From the NCBI GenBank assembly GCA_938039975.1, contig CALHTM010000018.1:1-23243 (forward strand): DNA of 23,243 nucleotides, in the 5' to 3' direction. Position numbers and translations under genes: made by a program. This DNA comes from an uncultured Candidatus Saccharibacteria bacterium (GTDB lineage: Bacteria; Patescibacteriota; Saccharimonadia; Saccharimonadales; Saccharimonadaceae). Each line of letters opens with the position of its first letter. Positions within the stretch are counted from its first letter, which is position 1. Shown one piece after another: positions 6,085 to 13,518 of the stretch. The notes below the pieces were generated by a model, which did not search any database, was not told the DNA's origin, and saw only the letters and a list, made by a program, of their open reading frames with translations.

Positions 6085-6966
6085 ATGCCAAGTCTCTTCG
6101 CCAAAGTCAAAGCCAAGATGGATCTCTACGCCCATGAAAAGGTGCGGAGTTTACTGGACGGTCAATACGGCTCGGTCTTCAAGGGGCGCAGTCTCGATTT
6201 CGATGATCTGCGCGAATACATTCCTGGCGACGATGTAAAAGATATCGACTGGAAAGCGACTGCTCGCAGCAGCGGTATTCGAATCCGGCGCTACCAAGCA
6301 ATCCGCAAACATAATATTTTACTAGTAGTCGACACTGGCCGCCACATGGCAGCGATCAGTAAAACTGGCAGCAACAAGCGCGACATCAGTATCATGGCTG
6401 CCGGAGTCCTGGGATATATTGTATTACGGCACGGCGACTTGATCGGACTGGTATCCGGCGACGCCAAAAATAACACCTATATTCCTTTCAAAAGCGATGA
6501 CCGGCATATCGAGCAGCTACTGCGGCACATTGAAAAGAGTACTCAGCTAGCAGCAGCGCCGAGCAATATTGTAAATCAGCTTGAATATATTGCACGCAAC
6601 TTACGGCGTAAGATGATGCTGGTGGTGGTCGCCAACGACAATGAACTGACCAGCGAGCACCAGCATATTATCCGGCGGCTGCGCGCCCAGCACGAGATGC
6701 TATGGATAACTGTCAATGACGCTTCAGGACTTGACGGAAGCCGTAATTTTTACGATATTGACGATTTGACCGAGCTGCCTTATTTTATTCGCAAACAAAC
6801 GAAACTGCAGGATAATTTCGACCGCGAGCAGCAATCATACTACCGCGAATATTCCACGGCCCTGGAGCGTTTGGGCGTCGTTAGCGAGCGAATTTCCGGA
6901 GAAGAGGACGTCGTCGGCAGTTTCTTTTCACTGTTAGAAAGGCAAAAACATGCGCGCTGGCACTGA
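6085..6966 (+). CDS. DUF58 domain protein
   Basis: 293 aa from the ATG at 6085, 2 nt after the MoxR stop; the frame is open further upstream but inside moxR. DUF58 signatures are clear: SLDFDDLREYIPGDDVKDID (36-55) followed by WKATARSSGIRIRRY, then a degenerate VWA-like fold whose first strand is NILLVVDTGRHM (77-88). That motif lacks the DxSxS metal site. There are no membrane segments, so the protein is probably cytoplasmic, unlike longer membrane-anchored DUF58 proteins. It is a constant partner of MoxR ATPases in Bat-type operons. Its last 17 bases overlap the next gene. Confidence 0.93.
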   Translation: MPSLFAKVKAKMDLYAHEKVRSLLDGQYGSVFKGRSLDFDDLREYIPGDDVKDIDWKATARSSGIRIRRYQAIRKHNILLVVDTGRHMAAISKTGSNKRDISIMAAGVLGYIVLRHGDLIGLVSGDAKNNTYIPFKSDDRHIEQLLRHIEKSTQLAAAPSNIVNQLEYIARNLRRKMMLVVVANDNELTSEHQHIIRRLRAQHEMLWITVNDASGLDGSRNFYDIDDLTELPYFIRKQTKLQDNFDREQQSYYREYSTALERLGVVSERISGEEDVVGSFFSLLERQKHARWH

Positions 6967-7429
6967 GCTTCGCGAATGGGTAGATTATGACCCGCTGTGG
7001 CTGATTATCGGCTGCTTGCTTTTAGGCGCGATTATTTTATGGTACGGATTTGTATTTTACTCGACTCGCCGCCGCTCCCACCGCAGCCTGGCTACGCTCA
7101 AACCAAAGCCATACACGCCGCCAGATTTGACTGATTTGAAACAGAAATATCAACAGGTAATTGATGAAATTGAACAAAATCACACTGCCGGAAAACTATC
7201 CTCGCGTAAAGCCCACCAGAAATTAAGCCATGTTCTTCGCATGTTCGTCGTCGAGATAAATGGCCACCGCGTTGATACGTTGACGCTGCGAGATTTAGAA
7301 AAGACTCGCTATAAAACATTGGCGGCCGCCATCAAACAATTCTATATTCCTGAATTTACCGCAGTTGAACAAGGCAGCGTTGCCGAGGCGGCGGCGCTAG
7401 CCAGAAAGACGGTAGCGGCATGGAATTAG
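6950..7429 (+). CDS. Single-pass membrane protein of the MoxR/VWA operon (DUF4381-like position)
   Basis: 159 aa: a short N-terminus, one membrane segment (LWLIIGCLLLGAIILWYGFVF, about residues 16-36), a basic stop-transfer SRRRSHR-type patch and a helical cytoplasmic part of about 110 aa. Its place between DUF58 and the first VWA gene, its size and its topology match the DUF4381-type small proteins of MoxR/Bat operons. The sequence match itself is weak, so the family name is tentative. Inference: a membrane adaptor in the complex. It overlaps DUF58 by 17 bp and the next gene by 10 bp; GAAAGG lies about 8 nt before the ATG. Confidence 0.75.
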   Translation: MRAGTELREWVDYDPLWLIIGCLLLGAIILWYGFVFYSTRRRSHRSLATLKPKPYTPPDLTDLKQKYQQVIDEIEQNHTAGKLSSRKAHQKLSHVLRMFVVEINGHRVDTLTLRDLEKTRYKTLAAAIKQFYIPEFTAVEQGSVAEAAALARKTVAAWN

Positions 7430-8430
7430 TTTTTTGGCAATTGTCGCTGGCGTTAATTATAGTTATCGCCCTGCTGTGGTTTGCCGCGCCGATTATACTT
7501 CGCCGATACAGCCGATCGAAACGCCATGACGCGCCTAAGCAAAAACTCCCTATCGCTAATACCTCGCGGCTGCGCGCTTTCCCGGACTACCTCCAGCAAA
7601 TCAAACGATACAAAAAGTTGCTAGCGGCCGTGTTAGGCTTGCATGTACTTTTGCTAGTTATGATGATTATTCTCACTGGCCGCCCGTCGTCGGTAGCCGT
7701 CGTTTCTCCCGAGGTGAAAAATCGCGACATTGTGCTATGTCTTGACGTATCGCGGTCGATGTATGAATATGACGTAGAGATTATTAAAACTTACCGCACA
7801 TTGGCGCGAAAATTTGACGGCGAACGACTCGGTTTGGTACTGTTTGACCGCTCGCCGGCAGTGATATTTCCTTTGACAGACGACGCCAGCCTCATCGATA
7901 GCAAGCTAGCGCTGATTGAAAAGGCGCTGACGCCACCCGGAACGCTGGAATATTTCGATATTTTATCTGGTACGGCAGTCTCGAACGGGCAAGGCTCGTC
8001 GCTGATCGGCGACGGGCTAGCAAGTTGCATCGGCCGCTTCGATAAATTGGACAGCAAACGCTCCCGAAGTATCATTTTAGGAACCGACAACCAATTAGCT
8101 GGCACGCCGATAATTTCCCTACCCGAAGCGGCAGAACTCGCCAAACAAAAAGACATCCGCGTATACGGCATTTACCCGAATAGCAATAAAAATCGCGAAG
8201 CAGAAGCGACAGAATTGAAGCGAACCATGCTGGCGACGAGCGGCGATTATTATGCACTGCGCGACAAAAACACAATTCCAAACATTGTCCAAAAAATCGC
8301 CGCCCAAGACGCCTCCCGCTTCAAAGGCACGCCACGCGTTACTCGCACTGATCAGCCACAATTGTTGCTATACGGCATGCTTATTATCATAATTTCCCTT
8401 ATTATTATCGATTGGAGGCTCCGCATATGA
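7420..8430 (+). CDS. Membrane-anchored VWA domain protein (BatA-like)
   Basis: 336 aa. Two N-terminal membrane segments (~4-28 and ~67-87) are followed by a VWA domain (~103-290) and a C-terminal membrane segment (~315-333) ending in a short basic tail. The metal site DxSxS is intact at D109-V-S111-R-S113, so metal-dependent ligand binding is expected. This topology is that of BatA-type proteins, substrates or partners of MoxR ATPases; in other bacteria such operons have been linked to stress tolerance and envelope integrity. The start overlaps the preceding gene by 10 bp and the stop overlaps the next start as ATGA, indicating translational coupling. Confidence 0.92.
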   Translation: MELVFWQLSLALIIVIALLWFAAPIILRRYSRSKRHDAPKQKLPIANTSRLRAFPDYLQQIKRYKKLLAAVLGLHVLLLVMMIILTGRPSSVAVVSPEVKNRDIVLCLDVSRSMYEYDVEIIKTYRTLARKFDGERLGLVLFDRSPAVIFPLTDDASLIDSKLALIEKALTPPGTLEYFDILSGTAVSNGQGSSLIGDGLASCIGRFDKLDSKRSRSIILGTDNQLAGTPIISLPEAAELAKQKDIRVYGIYPNSNKNREAEATELKRTMLATSGDYYALRDKNTIPNIVQKIAAQDASRFKGTPRVTRTDQPQLLLYGMLIIIISLIIIDWRLRI

Positions 8431-9428
8431 TAATGCAACCGATTTTGCCGTGGTATCTGCTGCTGATAATTCTGGTAGTTGCTGCAATTTTTACCGGCTG
8501 GAGGATTTTCTCCAAACCAATATCCAACCGACGAGCGTGGCTGCGGCGGTTCTGTATTGTCTTGCTCATCATTACCGCTTGTTTTCGCCCAGCTGTTCCT
8601 GGCGAAGTGAAAGAATGGGGCGCGCCGCTAGTCAATGTTTATGTTGTAATAGATACAACGATGAGTTCTGCTGCCGAGGATTATGATAACGGCCAGCCGC
8701 GAATCAACGGCATGCGCCGCGACGCCAAAGAAATTGCCAAAAAGCTGGTCGGCGCGCGATTTAGCTTGATAACTTTCAATAATAAGACCTTCGTCAATTC
8801 GCCATTATCAACGGACGTTAGAATGTTTGAATCGGCAGTTAACACGGTAAATATCATCAGCGAAAGCTACGCCATGGGCAGCTCAATTGATGCGCCGATT
8901 GACACCATCGCCTCGGAAATTACTCGCACCAAGCATAAAAATCCCGAGCGCACCTCGCTGCTATTTTACCTGGGCGACGGCGAACAAACCAGCGACGCCT
9001 CGCCAAAGTCATTCGCCAGCTTAAAGCCCCTGCTGGGCGGCGGCGCAATCATGGGCTACGGCACAGCCAACGGCGGAAAAATGAAAACACCAAGCTACAG
9101 CGGCAGCTTTGACGGTTTTTACTTGCGCGGGCCAGATTTGAAATATGCCGTATCAAAAATCGACGAGACAAATCTTAAAAACATCGCCAGTCAAACAGGC
9201 CTGCCGTACACGCACCGGCAAACTCCAGATTCCATTGACGCCGTTGTCAAGAACGGCTCCGTCAACAAAGCTGTCAGTATCAGCCGCTCGTTTGATGGCT
9301 ATAACGATATCTATTGGATAGCGATGTTTGCGGCTGCTATTCTGCTAGCCTTTGAAATGAGAACCATCTATTTGCCTTTGCGCAAACTTCAGAATATAAT
9401 GCCGTCGGAGGGAGAAAATCGTGAGTAA
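8427..9428 (+). CDS. Second membrane-anchored VWA domain protein (BatB-like)
   Basis: 333 aa from the ATG at 8427, which overlaps the previous stop and sits 9 nt after a GGAGG; a start 5 codons upstream lies inside that Shine-Dalgarno. There are two N-terminal membrane segments (~8-26, ~41-54), a VWA domain (~68-290) and a C-terminal segment (IYWIAMFAAAILLAFEM). The metal site is D76-T-T78-M-S80, a DxTxS variant of DxSxS, with the further acidic motif YLGDGEQTSD. An insertion rich in Gly/Ser/Lys follows (GTANGGKMKTPSYSGSFDG). It probably pairs with the first VWA protein at the membrane. It overlaps the TPR gene by 8 bp. Confidence 0.91.
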   Translation: MIMQPILPWYLLLIILVVAAIFTGWRIFSKPISNRRAWLRRFCIVLLIITACFRPAVPGEVKEWGAPLVNVYVVIDTTMSSAAEDYDNGQPRINGMRRDAKEIAKKLVGARFSLITFNNKTFVNSPLSTDVRMFESAVNTVNIISESYAMGSSIDAPIDTIASEITRTKHKNPERTSLLFYLGDGEQTSDASPKSFASLKPLLGGGAIMGYGTANGGKMKTPSYSGSFDGFYLRGPDLKYAVSKIDETNLKNIASQTGLPYTHRQTPDSIDAVVKNGSVNKAVSISRSFDGYNDIYWIAMFAAAILLAFEMRTIYLPLRKLQNIMPSEGENRE

Positions 9429-10212
9429 GAATCGTCCATTTGACCTGAAAAAACTAGATTTTGAAAAAATCCGCCGAGAAAAACGCCGGAAACTGCTCCG
9501 TTATTCATTCCCTGCTTGCGCAGTGATTCTGCTGGTTGCTATTAAATTAACAAGCTTCCCCTTGTTGTCGCTGGCGGCGCGCGCTGCTTATAAAAACGGC
9601 GACAACAGCCAGGCTTCCTTCCGCTTATCGCCAGTTTATGCCGTGAATTTGTTTGAATCTTATAAAGTATTTTTTAATGACGGGAACGCTTTATATAAGC
9701 AAGCCCGCTACGACTCGGCAGAAAAACAATTCCGCCAAGCCCTGCAAAAAGCGCCGAAAACTCACGAATGCCCTGTCCGCATCAACTTGGCGCTATCAAT
9801 TGAAGCGCGAGCAGACACCCTCGCCAGCGAAAAACGCTACGACCAGGCAATCATCCGCTACGACGAAGCAAACGCCGTGCTGCACGACGGCGAGGATAGT
9901 TGCGGCGTACAATTTGCCAGCCAAACAGTCGACGCGAACAATGACGACGGCAAAACGGCAATCTTTATTGAGCAGCGAATCCGACAAAAGTTGGCGCAGA
10001 TAAAACAGCTTAGAAACGGCGACCAAGATATTTCAGTCACCAACCCTGGCGATAAAGAAAAAGTTGACGCGGGCAGCACCGACAGCAAACTCAAAGAGCT
10101 GGACAAGCGATTCATCGACGCTTACAACGAACAGCGCAAATCCCAGGAAAGAAACCAGCACCTAGAAGATTACAAAGACGCCACGCCGGATCATACGAGG
10201 AGAAATTGGTGA
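9421..10212 (+). CDS. Membrane-anchored TPR protein (BatC/BatE-like)
   Basis: 263 aa starting with GTG at 9421; GGAGGGAG lies just upstream inside the preceding gene. A basic N-terminus (EKIRREKRRKLLRY) is followed by one membrane segment (~29-47), then TPR-type helices with NALYKQARYDSAEKQFRQAL (89-108) and a second unit around SEKRYDQAIIRYDEA. Residues ~185-263 are charged, probably disordered or coiled coil. Last gene of the operon, matching the TPR component of Bat operons. Inference: it recruits or positions client proteins for the VWA pair. Cys117 and Cys161 in the extracytoplasmic part might form a disulfide. Confidence 0.88.
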   Translation: MSKNRPFDLKKLDFEKIRREKRRKLLRYSFPACAVILLVAIKLTSFPLLSLAARAAYKNGDNSQASFRLSPVYAVNLFESYKVFFNDGNALYKQARYDSAEKQFRQALQKAPKTHECPVRINLALSIEARADTLASEKRYDQAIIRYDEANAVLHDGEDSCGVQFASQTVDANNDDGKTAIFIEQRIRQKLAQIKQLRNGDQDISVTNPGDKEKVDAGSTDSKLKELDKRFIDAYNEQRKSQERNQHLEDYKDATPDHTRRNW

Positions 10213-10220
10213 GAAGATTA

Positions 10221-10249
10221 TTGAAATGAGCGGTTTTGTTTGCTATACT
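10221..10249 (+). promoter_or_regulatory. Promoter upstream of tRNA-Gly(GCC)
   Basis: TTGAAA (10221-10226), 17-nt spacer, TATACT (10244-10249), only 9 bp after the TPR stop. The predicted start near 10256 leaves a leader of about 90 nt before the tRNA, longer than usual for a single tRNA. I see no convincing second RNA in that leader. Confidence 0.7.
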
Positions 10250-10345
10250 TACTATGTAATCGAAAGATTGGCTGTTGCATCGCACATCGTAGGCGAGTTC
10301 GCAAAATTATGACGATTTGCCGGCGAGATACACAGCAAACATTAT

Positions 10346-10421
10346 GCGGGTTTAGCTCAGTTGTTAGAGCGCTTCCTTGCCATGGAAGAGGCCAGGAGTT
10401 AGAGTCTCCTAACCCGCACCA
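10346..10421 (+). tRNA. tRNA-Gly(GCC), CCA encoded
   Basis: Complete 76-nt cloverleaf: acceptor GCGGGTT/AACCCGC, D stem GCTC/GAGC, anticodon stem CTTCC/GGAAG with loop TTGCCAT (anticodon GCC), T stem AGGAG/CTCCT, discriminator A and encoded CCA. Oddity: the D loop is AGTTGTTA, with T instead of G at position 19, and the T loop is TTAGAGT, with A instead of C at position 56. The normally invariant G19-C56 elbow pair is therefore replaced by T19-A56, a compensated change. The other two tRNAs here do not share it in the parts that can be seen. Confidence 0.96.
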
Positions 10422-10445
10422 CAAACGAAATCATTCGATTCAATG

Positions 10446-10467
10446 AACCCTTTCCAGGGTTTGTTTA
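10446..10467 (+). terminator. Probable terminator after tRNA-Gly(GCC)
   Basis: AACCC, loop TTTCCA, GGGTT, then TGTTTAT. The stem is only 5 bp and the T-tract is interrupted, but the place, 24 nt after the tRNA, is right. Confidence 0.45.
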
Positions 10468-10506
10468 TGTGATATCATCGATTCTAGTAAAAAGCTGCTT
10501 TCAGGG

Positions 10507-10512
10507 TATAAT
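10507..10512 (+). promoter_or_regulatory. -10 box of the HEPN-like gene (leaderless)
   Basis: A perfect TATAAT is followed by 7 nt (ACAACTA) and the ATG at 10520. No good -35 is seen at the standard distance (CTAGTA, 2 of 6 matches) and there is no Shine-Dalgarno. Confidence 0.5.
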
Positions 10513-10519
10513 ACAACTA

Positions 10520-11146
10520 ATGATTAAAGCACCTCTACGCCTATTTGACAGCTTAAGTCCCAGCAAACAGCTAGATACTAAACCGATTGATATTGCGCAA
10601 AGAAACATACCAGCAGAACAATACAATTACTTCGACTACGCCGAACTAGATAGTGATGGTTACGATGGGTATGACATAATAAGAAACAATCTAGCGCCAT
10701 CTATAGGCGTGTGTTTAGTGATATTTAGTGAGCTAGAAAGTAATCTTGAATATCATCTATATTCACTAATAAGCGAAAGAACCGACCAATTAGGTATGAT
10801 CATTACTCACCCTATGACATATGAGCAAAAGCTGCTTACTTATATAAACCTACTCAGAATATTTCCCGTACAAGAGAATCCCAGCCAATACACCAAAGAC
10901 GTCAGACAACTTAAGAAACATTTAAAGCGAGCTGGAGAGATACGAAATATTATTGCGCATGCAAAGTGGCCATCCTTGACTAAAGACGGCTTCGTGTTTA
11001 GTTCTATCGACACCACCAGTTCGCCGAACGCGGAAATCAGCCTTAAGTACTATAAGCTTGATAAAGACAAACTTGACGAATATAGGTCATATTTAAATGC
11101 TGTTGCAAATACATGCAATTATGTATATTCAGAGTATTTCGGTTAG
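10520..11146 (+). CDS. Hypothetical protein with HEPN-like RNxxxH motif
   Basis: 208 aa from the ATG at 10520; an earlier in-frame ATG at 10469 would place the promoter inside the gene. Mostly helical, no membrane segments. The segment GEIRNIIAHAKWP carries R142-N143-x3-H147, the RNxxxH signature of HEPN domains, preceded by the helical segment IFSELESNLEYHLYSL typical of that fold. Many HEPN proteins are RNases in toxin-antitoxin or defence systems; others are non-catalytic. No antitoxin-like nucleotidyltransferase gene is next to it, so a toxin role is only a possibility. Codon use (frequent ATA, AGA, AAA) is more A+T-rich than in the upstream operon, suggesting separate acquisition. Confidence 0.6.
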   Translation: MIKAPLRLFDSLSPSKQLDTKPIDIAQRNIPAEQYNYFDYAELDSDGYDGYDIIRNNLAPSIGVCLVIFSELESNLEYHLYSLISERTDQLGMIITHPMTYEQKLLTYINLLRIFPVQENPSQYTKDVRQLKKHLKRAGEIRNIIAHAKWPSLTKDGFVFSSIDTTSSPNAEISLKYYKLDKDKLDEYRSYLNAVANTCNYVYSEYFG

Positions 11147-11275
11147 CGTGAGTTTATCAAAGAATACAGCCCTATCTTATTGTGAAGACACTTAATGATG
11201 TTCAACCACTGATACATCCCTCCATCTACTGATTTTATACTCGATTTTGGATTGATATGTTTAATAAGTGTCAGT

Positions 11276-12451
11276 TTAGTCTCGTTGTCTTACGCCCTCA
11301 GGTAGATCGGTATCGGCATTTATTAAATCATATTTTCTGTTATATACTTCTGTATAATTTAGTAGGCCTAAAAACTTGTCTTTACTATTGTACGCGGGAA
11401 TTGCATAGCCCGGGGTATGAACCTGGCCCGACACTTGCTTCATACATGCGTGTACAGAAAGTCTACCCGCAGATTTAGTGATGCCAGCTGGTATAATCTT
11501 CTTGTCACTAAAATATTCTGGATAGGCAGCCCTATCGATGCTAGTCTCTGTCTGTAAAAAATCCTCTACATAAGGACGCATTGCAAGCGCTGCAAAAAAA
11601 CTTTCAGACATAGCTAGGGTTTCATGCACTTCCTCTTCAGAAAAATCATCTAAGTAACAAAAATCAGAGTTAGCGTGGATTGAAGTAAATATATCGCCAG
11701 CACGTAATTTTTGTAATGCAACCACGCGTAGCGTGTCAAGGTTTACTACACCACTTGACAACTGCTGCTCTGTAACGCTAATCTTTTCATCAATAATATT
11801 ATCATATATGTCTTTCAATACCGAAATACCTGTAGGCTCTCTAAATAACCTTCCCTGGTTAGAAAATGGCGTCACCTTTAAATCCGACACGTTGTCTTTA
11901 AGTATCTCACGTTTGAGCTTATCTATAATAGCGTATGAATCAAATATGTTCCCCTCGCTAAATCCTAGCAGTTCTCCACTCTCAAAAGCCTGTGTTTCAT
12001 CTACGATTGACGTCGCAAAGTTTACTCCAAGTTCATGCGCCGCCTGTATTCTAGATATCCACGATGATAAAAATTCTAGCGTTGAGTAAGAGACTGTGGT
12101 ATCATTTTGCTCAATTCCTGGACGAGACTGCAAAAGTCTTACGTACATGCGTAATTCAGCACCTTCGTTAGTTAGTGCATTGATAAAATCGTTATAGTAA
12201 TTTACGTCTGGAACAAATACTCTTTCATCGGAGCCTCTAGAGAGTCGGCCCTTTAAGAAGTATGGGCGGAGTGCGACATCATAGAATGCTCGAGAGTTTA
12301 TTTCATTAGTGGCTATTGAGCCCATGCGTGCTGCAGTCTCATATTTTTTTCGTATTGGAATAATTCTGTCTAGAATAACTTTTGTATCCTCTTCTATGCC
12401 ATCTTTGCGCATATCTAAAAAAGCATCGACTTTTTTACATCTCTCACTCAT
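11276..12451 (-). CDS. Unrecognised 391-aa protein
   Basis: 391 aa, soluble, with no signal peptide or membrane segment. I do not recognise the family. Features: a charged helical N-terminus, a middle segment with GVNFATSIVDETQAFESGEL, a helical region with FSEEEVHETLAMSESFFAAL, and a C-terminal part with SAGRLSVHACMKQVSG and HTPGYAIPAYNSK, where conserved-looking His, Cys and Tyr residues could form a catalytic or metal site. This last idea is speculative. It has a good own promoter and a GGAG about 11 nt before the ATG. It is divergent from the FkbM-type methyltransferase and convergent with the HEPN-like gene, in an A+T-rich stretch. The full-length frame and clear promoter argue for a working gene. 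Confidence 0.75.
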   Translation of the reverse strand: MSERCKKVDAFLDMRKDGIEEDTKVILDRIIPIRKKYETAARMGSIATNEINSRAFYDVALRPYFLKGRLSRGSDERVFVPDVNYYNDFINALTNEGAELRMYVRLLQSRPGIEQNDTTVSYSTLEFLSSWISRIQAAHELGVNFATSIVDETQAFESGELLGFSEGNIFDSYAIIDKLKREILKDNVSDLKVTPFSNQGRLFREPTGISVLKDIYDNIIDEKISVTEQQLSSGVVNLDTLRVVALQKLRAGDIFTSIHANSDFCYLDDFSEEEVHETLAMSESFFAALAMRPYVEDFLQTETSIDRAAYPEYFSDKKIIPAGITKSAGRLSVHACMKQVSGQVHTPGYAIPAYNSKDKFLGLLNYTEVYNRKYDLINADTDLPEGVRQRD

Positions 12452-12486
12452 AGTCTGAATTGCTCCATCTCACTTCTCATTCGCCA

Positions 12487-12515
12487 ATATTAAACATATT
12501 ATTAAGCATTGTCAA
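12487..12515 (-). promoter_or_regulatory. Promoter of the 391-aa gene
   Basis: Minus strand: perfect -35 TTGACA (12510-12515), 17-nt spacer, -10 TAATAT (12487-12492). The start is predicted near 12480, giving a leader of about 28 nt that contains a GGAG Shine-Dalgarno. This is one of the best promoters in the window. Confidence 0.8.
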
Positions 12516-12534
12516 TATTTTTGAAACATTGTAT

Positions 12535-12606
12535 TTACTAATTATCAATAAAATGTTACATTATTAAACAAATTAAATCCCTATTGGCGCCATAACAGGA
12601 GGAGTA
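12535..12606 (+). promoter_or_regulatory. Promoter region and strong RBS of the FkbM gene
   Basis: A plausible promoter is TTTACT, 17 nt, TACATT in the very A+T-rich stretch starting near 12535. AGGAGGAG ends 2 nt before the ATG at 12607, so its GGAGG core is about 5 nt from the start codon. The -10 assignment is uncertain because several A+T hexamers would fit. Confidence 0.5.
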
Positions 12607-13518
12607 ATGGATAGATTGAACCAACACAATTTTAAAGATTTTTTGAGTACAGCTAAAGAGACTGAACCTGAAGAATTAGCTCGTATGATGTGGCCCGATC
12701 ATGACACAGACCCACGGACGACTCCCGCACCTGTTGCTGAGCGAGTTTTCAATAGAAACGCAACTCAATGGGCATGGATGAAGGAGATTTCAGAATACGC
12801 GGATGACTATCAATGGTTGATGGAAAGGCTACGGGATGAAAAATCAAGAAGGACCTTAGCATCTATCTTTAACTACCGTATATCATGGAATAAATCAGAT
12901 TTGACTGAGGTGAAGCAAACGCCAAAATACTTCGAATGGGGTATTTTGGACAAACCAACAGAGCCAGTCTATGTAGACGGCGGTGCATATACTGGAGGTT
13001 CAATAGATAACTTTTTAAAAACGTATGGCGATGACTACACGTCAATTTACGCTTTTGAGCCATTTCCTGAATCGGTAACTGTACTACGAGAAAAGTATTC
13101 TAAAATTAGGGATGTACATATCATTCCAAAAGGGCTCTGGGACTCCGAATCAACTGTCAATATTTCTGGACAAGACCAAGGGGCTACACTACTTTCAGAT
13201 GGTACAGTGTGTCATGAATATGAAGCCGAGTCCACGCAAATCTACACAACAACACTCGATAGTACTCTACGTGAATTACCTGATTTTATAAAAATGGATA
13301 TGGAAGGTTCAGAAATACGCGCACTACGAGGCGCTGAACGATGTATTAGATCAGGCATGCCCGCACTTGCTATCTGTGCGTATCATTTGATTGATGATTT
13401 ACGAACTATCCCTAGAGTTTTGTCGGATACTAGCGGTGATAATTACGAGTTCACATTGAGAAATTATAAGGCGGGCGGTTCTGCTGAAATAGTTCTTTAT
13501 GGTAATCCTATAAAATAG
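12607..13518 (+). CDS. FkbM family SAM-dependent methyltransferase
   Basis: 303 aa. Residues ~1-115 are a helical N-terminal part I do not recognise (WMKEISEYADDYQWLMERLR). Residues ~120-300 are a Rossmann methyltransferase of the FkbM (Methyltransf_21) type: SAM loop VDGGAYTG (123-130), acidic ribose-binding E151 in YAFEPFPES, the FkbM signature FIKMDMEGSE (227-236) and AICAYH (255-260). FkbM enzymes methylate hydroxyl groups of polyketides, sugars or glycolipids; the substrate here is unknown. No polyketide or glycan cluster adjoins it. The divergent 391-aa gene is the only close partner candidate. A strong Shine-Dalgarno fixes the start. Confidence 0.88.
   Translation: MDRLNQHNFKDFLSTAKETEPEELARMMWPDHDTDPRTTPAPVAERVFNRNATQWAWMKEISEYADDYQWLMERLRDEKSRRTLASIFNYRISWNKSDLTEVKQTPKYFEWGILDKPTEPVYVDGGAYTGGSIDNFLKTYGDDYTSIYAFEPFPESVTVLREKYSKIRDVHIIPKGLWDSESTVNISGQDQGATLLSDGTVCHEYEAESTQIYTTTLDSTLRELPDFIKMDMEGSEIRALRGAERCIRSGMPALAICAYHLIDDLRTIPRVLSDTSGDNYEFTLRNYKAGGSAEIVLYGNPIK

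Noticed and set aside
10218..10446. Overlapping ORFs on both strands at 10218-10446
   Set aside because: They span tRNA-Gly(GCC) and its promoter; the peptide content comes from translating the tRNA.
11187..11272. 8-bp inverted repeat GACACTTA ... TAAGTGTC, 70 nt apart, between the convergent HEPN-like and 391-aa genes
   Set aside because: An 8-bp match at that distance is not rare in an A+T-rich gap, and there is no T-run or mobile gene to support a terminator or element end.
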